A stretch of 64,000 nucleotides of DNA from CALROG01 sp943369755 (GCA_943369755.1 CALROG020000003.1:62001-126000), one strand, 5' to 3'; shown: positions 8,375 through 16,990, numbered from the stretch's first letter. Numbers and translations are program-made. The notes: generated by a model from the sequence alone, not told the origin.

Positions 8375-8812
8375 ATGACCACCTTGAAAACGCGCCATCG
8401 CGAGAGCGGGTTCACTCTTATCGAGTTGATGATCGTGGTGGCGATTATCGGGATTCTGGGTGCTATCGCCATCCCGCAGTATCAACAGTACACCTATAGA
8501 GCCAGGGTGACAGAGGGTTTGGGCCTAGCCTCGTCATTCAAGACCGCCGTGGCGGAGTACTACAATTTGAACTCTTCATTGCCCTCCACCGCAGCTTCCG
8601 TGGGCATGACCGATGTAAATTCGGCTGTTGCTGCCTCAGTAGAGTCCATAGTGGTCGGAGCCGGCGGGGCTATAACGATCACGTTCAAGGCGTCTGTTGC
8701 TTCTGTCGGACAAAATCAGATCATATTGACACCAAACCCCACGGCGGCGGGTGTGGCTTGGGTATGTGGGGGCAATCTGACGGCTAGCCTCAAACCAAGT
8801 AGCTGCGTTTGA
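8375..8812 (+). CDS. Second type IV pilin (PilA paralogue)
   Basis: A prepilin of 145 residues when read from the ATG at 8375. The leader MTTLKTRHRESG precedes FTLIELMIVVAIIGILGAIA, again with Gly at -1 and Glu at +5. The frame is open back to 8297, but that would add 26 residues that do not look like a pilin leader and would read through the intergenic hairpin, so the internal ATG is preferred. The ribosome site is weak. The mature part parallels the first pilin in length and has the terminal Cys pair (WVCGGN, PSSCV). It could be an alternative major pilin or a minor subunit. The stop overlaps a possible TTG start of the next gene. Confidence 0.9.
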   Translation: MTTLKTRHRESGFTLIELMIVVAIIGILGAIAIPQYQQYTYRARVTEGLGLASSFKTAVAEYYNLNSSLPSTAASVGMTDVNSAVAASVESIVVGAGGAITITFKASVASVGQNQIILTPNPTAAGVAWVCGGNLTASLKPSSCV

Positions 8813-10635
8813 CGGATCCTTTCCCTGCGTATCCCCTTCAGCGCAATGTGATGGGCGGTTTCTGGGCTACCGCGCGGCAGCATCGCGCTTTGTTTGTGGC
8901 TGCGTGCCTGGTTTCGGGCTGTCTCGCAGCAGTATTGATGCCGTACAGGGTATTGCCAATAGCCACCTTCCTGCCGGAACTTGCGGTGGTGATCATGGTG
9001 TTGGTGGGCGCAATTGTGATGCTTGTTGGCGCTGAGCGGCAACTGCTTGTTGGCGCGACCCCGCTTGGTTGTCTGGCTTTTGGTGGGTGGCTGTACTTCG
9101 GGTTGCGGGTCAATGGTATGGACTATCCCGATACCCTCGTGTGGCCCGTCATGTCTCTTTTTGCAGCCGGATGCGTCAGCTATGCTGGGCTGTCGTTGCG
9201 CAGGCATGGTTTGAGCCGCCTGGCTTGTGTTCTTCTGGCTTCCATGTGGATTGCCGCCAGCTTTGGTACGGGCTTGCTACAGTGGTACCAATTGTTCCAC
9301 CCAGCTCAGTTGGAATGGTGGGTGTTACCGCGCCTTCAGGATATGCAGCCTTACGGGAACTTGGCGCAGCGCAACCATGCTGCGCTGGTGCATGCCCTGG
9401 CAATGGCGAGCTGTACTTATCTGGCCGCGCAAGCACGAACGCCCCTTGCGCGATTTGCTCTGGCATTCTTCGGTCTGTTTGCTTTGTGCGGGCTGGTATT
9501 GACCGGAAGCCGGATGGGCTCGGTGTTGGGTGGGATGGTTGCAGTTGCGGTGGTTGCAACGATGCGCGTCAACGGCCGAATTCTCGGCGCGCACCCTCTT
9601 GGTTTGGTTTGGCGGGCGCTGTTTGGGATCGGTATTTATGCTGCTGCGTATATAGCCTTGCAGGCTTGGCTATTTAGCTGGCCCGCACTTCAAGGCATTC
9701 ATGATGCCGGCACCCGCTGGGCAACCTACGGAAACGGGTCGCGGCAAGCGCTTTATGAGCTTGCTTGGGCGGTTTTTTCTGCAAATCCGATATCAGGTGC
9801 TGGCTGGGCGAGTTTCTCTAACGAGGCCTTAGCGCGGGTTGATCAGTTCAGTTCGCCTCAATATGCTACCCACGCACACAATCTATTTGCCCATCTGGCG
9901 GCCGAGACCGGTTTGGTTGGGTTAATACTGGTTTTACTGCCTATCCTCTGGTGCTTATCAACCCTGTTTTTGGAGAGGCTTAATCGCGAGAATGTTTACC
10001 TTGCATGTGCGGTTGCCATGTTTCTGGGGCATTCTATGACCGAGTATCCCCTTTGGTACGCGTTCTTCCTTCTGCCCTTCGTCTTCACGTTGGGGCTGCT
10101 GGACCGGTCTATCATTGCGGCGCCGGTTTCCCGGGCCATGAAGTTGACCGGTGTTCTTTTCTGTGCATTGATCCTGGCCGGCTCCTTCTATGCTGCGAGC
10201 CGGTTCCTGACCATGTCGCGACTTGTTCACGAAGTGTTCAGGCCAGGCTTGGTCAGTTCGGAAGTTCGCAGTCAAGTGCAGGGAATAGTGAATTCGCCAG
10301 GCTTTTCCGCGCAAACTGAGTTACTTATGTTTGGCCTCCTTTACGTCGACAAGGACAATTTGAAGGAAAAAATAGAGATTGGGCGAAGGGTATCCCGTTA
10401 CCAAATCGACGCATATTTGCTACAGAAGCAGGCCAGCCTGCTGGCGCTAGATGGTCAAATGGAACTTGCAGCCCAACACCTCGTGCTAGCTTGCCGCTTC
10501 TACCCTGATCGGTGCGGTCCCGTTTTGAGTCAGATAGGGATTCTGGCCCGGCTTGACCCTGCCACGTTCGAGCCGCTGCTCGCGCGACTCGGTGAACGTG
10601 TCGGACCGGATGGTCGGTTGAAAACGAAAAACTAG
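8809..10635 (+). CDS. PglL/Wzy-family O-oligosaccharyltransferase, probable pilin glycosylation enzyme
   Basis: A 608-residue polytopic membrane protein with about 10-12 helices. Family marks are GNLAQRNHAAL (the PglL-type NLAQRN motif), a periplasmic-loop HAHNLFAHLAAETG (the conserved His-Asn of WaaL/PglL enzymes) and HSMTEYPLWYAFFLLP. The C-terminal ~150 residues form a soluble helical region (Wzy_C_2-like). Known relatives transfer lipid-linked oligosaccharides to Ser/Thr of pilins. The TTG start at 8809 overlaps the pilin stop; ATG at 8851 is an equally possible start. Position directly after two pilins supports pilin as acceptor. O-antigen polymerase or ligase activity is the alternative. 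Confidence 0.88.
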   Translation: MTDPFPAYPLQRNVMGGFWATARQHRALFVAACLVSGCLAAVLMPYRVLPIATFLPELAVVIMVLVGAIVMLVGAERQLLVGATPLGCLAFGGWLYFGLRVNGMDYPDTLVWPVMSLFAAGCVSYAGLSLRRHGLSRLACVLLASMWIAASFGTGLLQWYQLFHPAQLEWWVLPRLQDMQPYGNLAQRNHAALVHALAMASCTYLAAQARTPLARFALAFFGLFALCGLVLTGSRMGSVLGGMVAVAVVATMRVNGRILGAHPLGLVWRALFGIGIYAAAYIALQAWLFSWPALQGIHDAGTRWATYGNGSRQALYELAWAVFSANPISGAGWASFSNEALARVDQFSSPQYATHAHNLFAHLAAETGLVGLILVLLPILWCLSTLFLERLNRENVYLACAVAMFLGHSMTEYPLWYAFFLLPFVFTLGLLDRSIIAAPVSRAMKLTGVLFCALILAGSFYAASRFLTMSRLVHEVFRPGLVSSEVRSQVQGIVNSPGFSAQTELLMFGLLYVDKDNLKEKIEIGRRVSRYQIDAYLLQKQASLLALDGQMELAAQHLVLACRFYPDRCGPVLSQIGILARLDPATFEPLLARLGERVGPDGRLKTKN

Positions 10636-10678
10636 TCGAAGAATTGGCAGTCACGCTCTAAGGGTTAAGGCGTTTTGC

Positions 10679-12196
10679 ATGGCGATCGCACCGATGATGA
10701 AATCTGCGCGCCACGCTGCCCTCGTTGTCTTGCTGGCTGTTCCTTGGTTGTTTCCGTTCGTGTCGGGGCCCTCGCCATCGGCCCAAGCGTGGCTGATCAC
10801 GCTGTTTGTCGGATCCATCGTCGTGGGCGGCATTGGTCAATGGCAATTACGGGCTGACGGCTGGGCCGTGATTGTTGCGCGGAGCTGGATCGCTGCCGCA
10901 GCGCTTTCTAGCGGCGGGGCGCTAATTCAGTACTTTGGTGTGTCCGCAGAATTCTCTCCATGGCTGAGTGAAGCCCCAGTCGGCGTGGCTTACGGAAATC
11001 TGCGCCAGCGCAACCAATATGCAGTACTTACGGTGATCGGAACCGCGGCGTTGCTGACTATGGCCGGGTCGGGTGCTCGGCAACAATGGGTTCGCCTTCT
11101 CTTGATCCTGTTGGCCGCTGGTAATGCGGTCTCATCATCACGGACAGGGGTGATTGGATTGATTTTGGTTCTCGGGATGGCAAACGTTTGGGCCTGGCGT
11201 GCGGGCGTGCTTCACTCCGTTGGCTCTTTCTCGGCATACGTAGCTATAGCGTACGTACTCACGGCCATAGGCGCGCCGGCTTTGCTGTCCGCCGCCTTGG
11301 GGGTGAGCGCTCCCTCAGTCTTTTCGCGGATGATCGCTGACTTCGACTGCGGCAGCCGGACGCTCCTGTGGTCAAACGTGCTGGAATTGATTGCCCAAAA
11401 ACCCTGGGTTGGATGGGGTTGGGGCAATCTGGACTACGCACATTACATCACCCTGTATTCGGCCGATCGGTTTTGTGACATCCTCGACAACGCCCACAAT
11501 TTACCCTTGCATATTGCGGTCGAACTCGGTGTACCGGCAGCTATATTGGGCGCGGTTCTGGTCATCCGACTGGGGGTCCGGCTTGCGCATTGTCGGGAGG
11601 CTAGTGCGGGTCGCCAGCTAGCGTGGATGGTGCTCGGAGCCATTCTGATTCACAGCATGGTTGAGTACCCACTATGGTACGCCCCGTTTTTCTTAGCGAC
11701 GGTAATGTGCATCGTAATGTTGTGGCCGCGCCAGGTTGAACCAATGACCGTGCGGACTTCAGAGGCACCCGCAAGCACGAAACCATGGCTCATTGGCGTC
11801 GCAGGTTTCACAATGGCATTTGTGTTCTACGCTTGGTGGGACTATGTGCGCATCAGCCAGCTCTATGTGCCTTACGAGCAGCGTATCGCGCCCTATCGCG
11901 ACGACGCCTTGTCGGAGGCCTCCAGATCATGGCTGTTTCGTAGTCAAGTACTTTTTGCCGAGCTCACCACCACGCGGCTCGCCCCCGGTAACGCGGCCCA
12001 TGTGGCGCGTCTGGCGGAGGAATTGCTGCACTTCTCCCCAGAGCCAAGGGTAATTGAGCCCTTGATTGAGAGCTTGGTCATGCTTCAGCGCAATGATGAA
12101 GCGTTGGGCCACATCGCAAGGTATCGCCTGGCATTCCCGGAGCAATATGAGTCATGGCGCAAGTCGAATGGCCAAGAAGGACCGGCAAAGCCCTAA
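10679..12196 (+). CDS. Second PglL/Wzy-family membrane glycosyl-polymer transferase or polymerase
   Basis: A 505-residue polytopic membrane protein related to the preceding gene. It repeats the same signature elements: GNLRQRNQYAVL, DNAHNLPLHIAVELG and HSMVEYPLWYAPFFLA. A good ribosome site (aaggcg) precedes the ATG at 10679. The C-terminal soluble region is shorter than in its neighbour. The two genes are diverged paralogues with a 43-base gap; they may act on different acceptors (one per pilin) or divide polymerase and transferase roles. Its stop codon overlaps the stop of moaC on the other strand. Confidence 0.85.
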   Translation: MAIAPMMKSARHAALVVLLAVPWLFPFVSGPSPSAQAWLITLFVGSIVVGGIGQWQLRADGWAVIVARSWIAAAALSSGGALIQYFGVSAEFSPWLSEAPVGVAYGNLRQRNQYAVLTVIGTAALLTMAGSGARQQWVRLLLILLAAGNAVSSSRTGVIGLILVLGMANVWAWRAGVLHSVGSFSAYVAIAYVLTAIGAPALLSAALGVSAPSVFSRMIADFDCGSRTLLWSNVLELIAQKPWVGWGWGNLDYAHYITLYSADRFCDILDNAHNLPLHIAVELGVPAAILGAVLVIRLGVRLAHCREASAGRQLAWMVLGAILIHSMVEYPLWYAPFFLATVMCIVMLWPRQVEPMTVRTSEAPASTKPWLIGVAGFTMAFVFYAWWDYVRISQLYVPYEQRIAPYRDDALSEASRSWLFRSQVLFAELTTTRLAPGNAAHVARLAEELLHFSPEPRVIEPLIESLVMLQRNDEALGHIARYRLAFPEQYESWRKSNGQEGPAKP

Positions 12197-12675
12197 GACT
12201 GAACACTTACAAAACTACCTGAAGCACCGCCGTGCTTCTCCAGTAGCCGAACATCCGTTATGGTCATGGTTCGGTCCACTGCCTTGCACATGTCGTAAAT
12301 GGTCAGCAACGCAATCTGGACTGCAGTCAACGCTTCCATCTCCACGCCCGTAGGGCCTGTAGTTTCAGCAGTTGCTGTGCACGCAATTGCCGGAGATTCC
12401 GACCAGACATCAAACGCAAGAGCTACTCGTGTGAGTGCTACCGGATGGCACAGCGGTATAAGATCACTTGTTCTTTTTGCAGCCTGAATGCCGGCGATGC
12501 GGGCGATTCCCAGCACATCACCCTTCTTGGTTGTACCGCTCACAACCAGGGCCAGCGTAGTCGCCAGCATTGTGATTCGGCCGCTGGCAATGGCTACGCG
12601 GCGAGTATTGGGCTTTGCTCCCACATCGACCATGTGGGCTTGACCATGCGCATCAAAGTGGGTGAGTGAATTCAT
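12193..12675 (-). CDS. moaC: Cyclic pyranopterin monophosphate synthase MoaC
   Basis: A 160-residue MoaC, normal length. It converts the cyclic 3',8-cH2GTP made by MoaA to cyclic pyranopterin monophosphate in molybdenum cofactor synthesis. Conserved segments include HMVDVGAKPNTRRVA, KKGDVLGIARIAGI, a metal/substrate loop LIPLCHPV, GPTGVEMEALTAV and YDMCKAVDR. It is a lone housekeeping gene on the minus strand inside the pilin-modification region, and its stop overlaps the convergent upstream gene by three bases. No other moa or moe gene is in the window. Confidence 0.97.
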   Translation of the reverse strand: MNSLTHFDAHGQAHMVDVGAKPNTRRVAIASGRITMLATTLALVVSGTTKKGDVLGIARIAGIQAAKRTSDLIPLCHPVALTRVALAFDVWSESPAIACTATAETTGPTGVEMEALTAVQIALLTIYDMCKAVDRTMTITDVRLLEKHGGASGSFVSVQS

Positions 12676-12741
12676 GGATGGGGCGACTGATGGTAAAAAG
12701 CGGTCCGCAGCTTATGTGCTTAGCCAGCGCATCATACGATC

Positions 12742-13500
12742 ATGTTAAATTGGAATGAACGTGCCCGCGCAGCCGGCATTCACTTCGCGATCAGTATCGC
12801 GATAGCGGTATTTGCTGGGTTGCTTGTATTTGTGGTGTGGTACCCCTATCCGTATCGCGAGATTTCGGGCGGGCGCGAACTCTTTTTACTCGTGGTCGGG
12901 GTTGACGTCATTCTGGGCCCGTTGATCACTCTGGCCATTTTCAATCGAGCAAAGCCTCCGATCACCCTGTGTCGCGACCTCGTCATCGTCGCGTTGATCC
13001 AGCTAGCTGCGTTGGCGTACGGTCTTTGGACGGTTGCGATTGCAAGGCCTGTTCACCTTGTATTTGAGGTGTATCGTTTCAATGTTGTGCACGCTGTCGA
13101 GGTTCCAGACCACCTACTTAGCAAATCACCATCGGATATCACGGCCTTGCCTTTAACCGGACCTACCATTATTGCCGTGCGGCCTTTCACGAACCAGCAA
13201 GAGAACGCGGAAGCGATGTTTGCCGCGCTGCAAGGCGTGCAGCTCGCTGTGCGGCCTGACTTGTGGCAGAACTATGACGCAGCCCGTGCGATCGTGGTCA
13301 AGGCAGCCAAACCGATTGCCGAACTCAAAGCGCGTTTTCCTTCTCGCGTACCTGAGATTGACGCTGCATTGCAGTCTGCAGGCCGTGCGCAAGGCTCAAC
13401 CGCTTGGGTGCCCATGGTCGGCCGCCGGGCGGGCTGGACAGCGTTTGTAGACAGCACAACTGCAGACGTCGTTGCGTTTATGCCGTTGGATTCATTTTGA
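12742..13500 (+). CDS. TfpX/TfpZ-family type IV pilin accessory protein
   Basis: A 252-residue protein with N-terminal transmembrane helices (residues ~13-35, 45-70 and 80-105) and a C-terminal periplasmic-type domain. The N-terminal arrangement (NERARAAGIHFAISIAIA, WYPYPYREISGGRELF, VGVDVILGPLITLAIF) is typical of the TfpX/TfpZ family, found next to pilins in Pseudomonas and other proteobacteria and needed for assembly of the cognate pilin group. It lies downstream of the two pilins and two PglL-like genes, separated only by moaC on the opposite strand. This supports the cassette as an accessory pilin-type locus. Confidence 0.88.
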   Translation: MLNWNERARAAGIHFAISIAIAVFAGLLVFVVWYPYPYREISGGRELFLLVVGVDVILGPLITLAIFNRAKPPITLCRDLVIVALIQLAALAYGLWTVAIARPVHLVFEVYRFNVVHAVEVPDHLLSKSPSDITALPLTGPTIIAVRPFTNQQENAEAMFAALQGVQLAVRPDLWQNYDAARAIVVKAAKPIAELKARFPSRVPEIDAALQSAGRAQGSTAWVPMVGRRAGWTAFVDSTTADVVAFMPLDSF

Positions 13501-15041
13501 CTGTCATTGGCATATCACAAGGGCGTCGAATCCGCGCCTTTGCGGCGCAATGCGTAATGCTTTTGGTGACAAGTGTTGGAATCGTGCCCACCCCCGCCCT
13601 AGCCCAGCTCCCGACCCTTGGTGACGGCAGCGAAATGGCCACTGCGGCGGAGCGACGGCTGGGCGAGCGCATCGCCCGCGAGCTGTACCGCGACCCCGAT
13701 TACATCGACGACCCGGTGCTGGGTGAGTATGTTCAAGGCATCTGGCAGCCGTTGCTGGCGGCCGCCCGTCAGCGCGGTGAGCTCAGCTCTGAGCTGGACC
13801 AGCGCTTTGCCTGGGAGGTGCTGCTTGGCAAAGACCGCAGCATCAACGCCTTTGCGCTGCCCGGTGGCTATCTTGGGCTGCACCTGGGGCTGGTGGCAGC
13901 GGTGGCCAGCCGTGACGAGCTGGCGTCAGTGCTGGCGCACGAACTCAGCCACGTGACGCAACGCCATATCTCGCGCCTGATCACGCAGCAAAACCGCCAG
14001 TCGCCGCTGTTGATCGGGGCGATGATTCTGGGCGCCATTGCCGCCAGCAAAAACCCCGAAGCCGCCAACGCGGTGCTGGCGGGCAGCCAGGCGCTGGCGG
14101 CGCAGAGCCAGCTCAACTTCTCGCGCGACATGGAGCGCGAGGCCGACCGCGTGGGGTACGCGGTGATGGTCCAGGCGGGCTTCGAGCCCCTGGGTTTTGT
14201 GACCATGTTCGACAAGCTGCAACAGGCCTCGCGCCTGAACGACAACGGTGCCTTTCCTTACCTGCGCTCGCACCCCATGACGACCGAGCGCATGGCCGAC
14301 ATGCAGGCCCGCCAGCAGCTCAGCAGCCGCAGCGCGGCCGCGCCGGTGCTGTCGCTTGAGCACGCAATGGTGACGGCGCGCGCGCGCGTCTTGTCCAGCG
14401 CCGGGGTCGATACGCTGCGCGCCCGGGTAGCCGAGGCGGCGTCTGCGGCAACGCCCGCTCAGCCACGGGCGCGCCAGGCCGGTGCGCTGTACGCAGCGGC
14501 GCTCGCCAGCCTGAAGCTGCGCGAGCTACCGCAGGCCGCCGCGCTGGCCGCACGCCTTTCGGTGGCTGCGGGCGATGACGCTGCCGGCGCACGCCTTGCG
14601 CGGCTGCTGCAGGCAGAAATTGCCCTGGCTGCTGGCGACGCCGCCCGCGCCGTTGGGTTGCTGTCGGCAGATGCACCGGGTCGGCCCGAGGCCCTGTTGT
14701 ACGCCCAGGCGCGCCTGGCTGCGGGCCAGCCTGCCGACTCAGCACAGCGCTTGCAAACCTGGGTGGCCTTGCACCCACGGGATGCCAACGCCTGGCAGCT
14801 TTTGGCTGCGGCCCAATTGGCTCAGGGCCAACCCTTGCGAGCGATCCGCGCCGAGGCCGAGGCCCAGGTCGCCTGGCTTGACTACGCGGCTGCGGTTGAC
14901 CGCTTCAAGGCGGCGCAGGATCTGGTGCGAAGAACGGCACGCGACGGCACCTTGGGCGGCGACCACATCGAGGCGTCGATCATTGACACCCGGGCGCGCC
15001 AGGTGGAGCTCTTACTTAGGGAACAGGCGCTCGAGCGCTGA
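13497..15041 (+). CDS. Secreted M48-family zinc metalloprotease with TPR-like C-terminus (BepA-type)
   Basis: The preferred start is TTG at 13497, overlapping the previous stop (TTTTGA). It gives 514 residues and a full signal peptide with a basic start (GRRIRAF), hydrophobic core and ALA-QLP cleavage. ATG at 13557 would leave a very short uncharged signal. The zinc motif HELSH is at residues 148-152, with the downstream glutamate ligand in MEREADRVG. The C-terminal ~200 residues are Ala/Leu-rich helical repeats (TPR-like). This matches BepA/YfgC-type periplasmic proteases for outer-membrane protein quality control. The 3' end overlaps the convergent next gene by 30 bases. Confidence 0.9.
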   Translation: MTVIGISQGRRIRAFAAQCVMLLVTSVGIVPTPALAQLPTLGDGSEMATAAERRLGERIARELYRDPDYIDDPVLGEYVQGIWQPLLAAARQRGELSSELDQRFAWEVLLGKDRSINAFALPGGYLGLHLGLVAAVASRDELASVLAHELSHVTQRHISRLITQQNRQSPLLIGAMILGAIAASKNPEAANAVLAGSQALAAQSQLNFSRDMEREADRVGYAVMVQAGFEPLGFVTMFDKLQQASRLNDNGAFPYLRSHPMTTERMADMQARQQLSSRSAAAPVLSLEHAMVTARARVLSSAGVDTLRARVAEAASAATPAQPRARQAGALYAAALASLKLRELPQAAALAARLSVAAGDDAAGARLARLLQAEIALAAGDAARAVGLLSADAPGRPEALLYAQARLAAGQPADSAQRLQTWVALHPRDANAWQLLAAAQLAQGQPLRAIRAEAEAQVAWLDYAAAVDRFKAAQDLVRRTARDGTLGGDHIEASIIDTRARQVELLLREQALER

Positions 15042-15362
15042 CTCGATCACAATGCCCAGCACCGAATAGATCAGCGAGCCGAGCAGTGCCGCGCTGAAGC
15101 CATTGACCTGCAGGCCGTCGAGCAACCAGGCGGCCGCCCAGAACATCAGGGCGTTGATGACGAACATGAACAGACCCAGCGTCACCAGGGTGACCGGCAG
15201 CGTCAGCACCACCAGAATGGGCCGCACCACAGTGTTCAGCAAGCCCAGCACAAATGCCGCAACCAGTGCCGCAGTGAAGCTGGTGACCACCACCCCAGGG
15301 TAGATGTAGGCCACCAGCAGCAAGGCCGCTGCGCTCAAAAACCATTTGACGATCAGTTTCAT
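15012..15362 (-). CDS. Small membrane protein of the phage-holin-like superfamily IV (YvlD type)
   Basis: 116 residues with four hydrophobic helices. It has the family sequence pattern (NTVVRPILVVLTLPVTLVTLGLFMFVINALMF) found in chromosomal proteins of the 4-TMS holin-like group. Despite the name these are ordinary bacterial inner-membrane proteins of unknown function, and no phage genes are nearby. It follows terC on the same strand after 26 bases, so it may belong to that transcript and come under the same riboswitch. The 3' end overlaps the M48 protease gene. Confidence 0.88.
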   Translation of the reverse strand: MKLIVKWFLSAAALLLVAYIYPGVVVTSFTAALVAAFVLGLLNTVVRPILVVLTLPVTLVTLGLFMFVINALMFWAAAWLLDGLQVNGFSAALLGSLIYSVLGIVIESALERLFPK

Positions 15363-15388
15363 GGTTGTCGGTTCTGCGGCCAGCGCAC

Positions 15389-16096
15389 TCAGGCTGCCTG
15401 GCCGTCTTGCTTGTCGTTTGCGCTGCGGCGGTTTTTAAGCCAGCCGGCCAGCAGCACGCCGACAATCGCAGCCAGCACCACGCCCCAGTAAGCCAGTTGC
15501 TGTGCGGTCTCGGGGCCCTTGAAGTAGGCCGCCAGAATCTTCTCGTTCACCACCATCTTGCCGGCCGTGAAGGCCAGGACGCCGGCACCGATGTACATGA
15601 TCACCGGGAAGCGCTCGACCAGCTTGAGCACCAGCGTGCTGCCGAACACCACAATCGGGATGCTGATCAGCAGGCCGATCACCACCAGGTCAAACGAGCC
15701 CTGCGCCGCGCCGGCGACGCCCAGCACGTTGTCAACGCCCATGATGGCGTCGGCAATCACGATGGTCTTCATGGCACCCCAGAAGGTGGTGGCCACCGGC
15801 CCGCTGTGTTCATCGCCGCCGTCGTCGGCAATCAGCTTGTAGGCAATCCAGACCAGCGCCAGGCCACCCACCAGCATCAGGCCCGGCACCTTGAGCAGCC
15901 AGACCACGCCAACCGTCATGGCCGAACGCACCACTATGGCACCCACGGTGCCCCAGACGATGGCCTTTTTCTGTAGTGCGGGTGGCAGGCTGCGGGCGGC
16001 CAGGGCGATCACGATGGCGTTGTCGCCCGCCAAAACCAGGTCAATAAGAATGATCGCCAGCAGGGCGGACCACCAGGGGGCAGAAAGAAACTCCAT
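15389..16096 (-). CDS. TerC-family membrane protein, riboswitch-controlled (Mn2+-related)
   Basis: 235 residues with about seven transmembrane helices. The two family repeats carry acidic intramembrane motifs: LVLAGDNAIVIALAAR near the N-terminus and ADAIMGVDNVLGVAGA in the second half. TerC/YjbE proteins such as Alx are linked to manganese export and to metal loading of exported proteins. The 5' leader contains a yybP-ykoY element that senses Mn2+, so the gene is probably induced by high manganese. A holin-like gene follows on the same strand. Confidence 0.92.
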   Translation of the reverse strand: MEFLSAPWWSALLAIILIDLVLAGDNAIVIALAARSLPPALQKKAIVWGTVGAIVVRSAMTVGVVWLLKVPGLMLVGGLALVWIAYKLIADDGGDEHSGPVATTFWGAMKTIVIADAIMGVDNVLGVAGAAQGSFDLVVIGLLISIPIVVFGSTLVLKLVERFPVIMYIGAGVLAFTAGKMVVNEKILAAYFKGPETAQQLAYWGVVLAAIVGVLLAGWLKNRRSANDKQDGQAA

Positions 16097-16204
16097 GAAT
16101 CAACTCCATTTGTACCGGCAAATTTCCGTATCCAGACGGTCAGCGAGGACGTTGTCCTGCGGGACACGCCGAGGCTTCGACCGAACCGGCATCTGGTTCG
16201 AATC

Positions 16205-16350
16205 GAAGGTCTGGCTCGACGCAGAGAGCTGACTCTTTGCGCCCAGCAAACCGGAAGTAACACTTCGTATTGACGGCTTGCTGATCACCGTGGCCGCGGG
16301 GCGCGTTGGCACCCGTCGAGGCGGCGACGGTGGGGAGCTACTCCCCTTCT
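16205..16350 (-). ncRNA. yybP-ykoY manganese riboswitch upstream of terC
   Basis: On the minus strand the leader has the two hallmark loops of this class. GAAGGGGAGTAGC starts at 16349, and AGCCAGACCTTC ends at 16205; GAAGG and CCTTC form the closing P1 stem. A strong downstream hairpin (arms 16195-16208 and 16175-16187) uses the same bases as the P1 3' strand, so the two folds exclude each other, as expected for an expression platform. A second small hairpin lies at 16154-16165. The gene controlled is terC, a classic target. Confidence 0.85.
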
Positions 16351-16422
16351 GTGCTGCGATTAGAGCAGCCTTGGTGCCTGAAGGCAAGCCTTTGTCGCTA
16401 CGCAATTACCACAGGCCTTAAG

Positions 16423-16478
16423 AAAAAAATGGCTGCAGCCCGCGCCAGTGTTGCGCAAGGCGCTACAAAAAATATAGC
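16423..16478 (-). repeat. Dispersed ~57-bp repeat, copy A
   Basis: Read on the minus strand it runs GCTATATTTTTTGTAGCG... CGCGGGCTGCAGCC...TTTTTT, matching the family core GCTAT / ATAGTGGCT / GCGGGCTA / CC-TTTT with divergence. It lies between the terC riboswitch and the DUF3717/DUF1289 gene, in non-coding DNA. Confidence 0.75.
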
Positions 16479-16546
16479 GCATGGCGGATGCACAGAAGGC
16501 TGTGAACGCCACACGCTATCATGCCCCTCCCCCTGAACGTCCCGCC

Positions 16547-16990
16547 ATGGCCGGAATCCACATCACCGACATCGAAGCCGCCATCAACTTCTGGCGCGAG
16601 AAGAGCCCCTCACCCGATGGCATCACGCTTGGGGCAGAGCTGCGCGCGCTGGCCGAGGTGTATGCGCTGATGATTTACTACCATGAGGACGAGGCCGCCG
16701 AAGCAGGCTTCCCGGCCAAGGCTTATGCCGCCTGGCGGGCCTGGTACGACACCACACCCGACACGCCGTGCATCGCGATTTGTTCTACCAGCCAGGGCGA
16801 CGCCGACTGCAAGGGCTGCGGCCGCAGCTTTGAAGAGGTGCAGCACTGGCCCGAGATGAGCCCCGCAGAAAAGCGAGGGGTGTGGCGTCGCATTACGCTG
16901 CAAAGCGAGGCCTGGCGATTTAACCGCTACGCCGAGCGCGCGGCAGAGGCCAAAGCTACCCCGTTGGCCAGCAGTCAGGCGCAGGCCTGA
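16547..16990 (+). CDS. DUF3717-DUF1289 fusion protein
   Basis: 147 residues from the ATG at 16547; the frame is open from 16481 but those 22 residues are not family-like. The N-terminal half (ITDIEAAINFWREKSPSPDG) matches DUF3717. The C-terminal half (PCIAICSTSQGDADCKGCGRSFEEVQHWPEMSPAEKRGVWRRI) is a DUF1289 domain with four cysteines of a probable small metal site. Both families are usually separate small proteins. Function is unknown; the Cys pattern suggests Zn or Fe-S binding. It is followed after 12 bases by a DUF2007 gene on the same strand. Confidence 0.85.
   Translation: MAGIHITDIEAAINFWREKSPSPDGITLGAELRALAEVYALMIYYHEDEAAEAGFPAKAYAAWRAWYDTTPDTPCIAICSTSQGDADCKGCGRSFEEVQHWPEMSPAEKRGVWRRITLQSEAWRFNRYAERAAEAKATPLASSQAQA

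Noticed and set aside
15012..15362. Prophage evidence from a holin-like protein
   Set aside because: This 4-TMS family is chromosomal and there are no other phage genes in the window.
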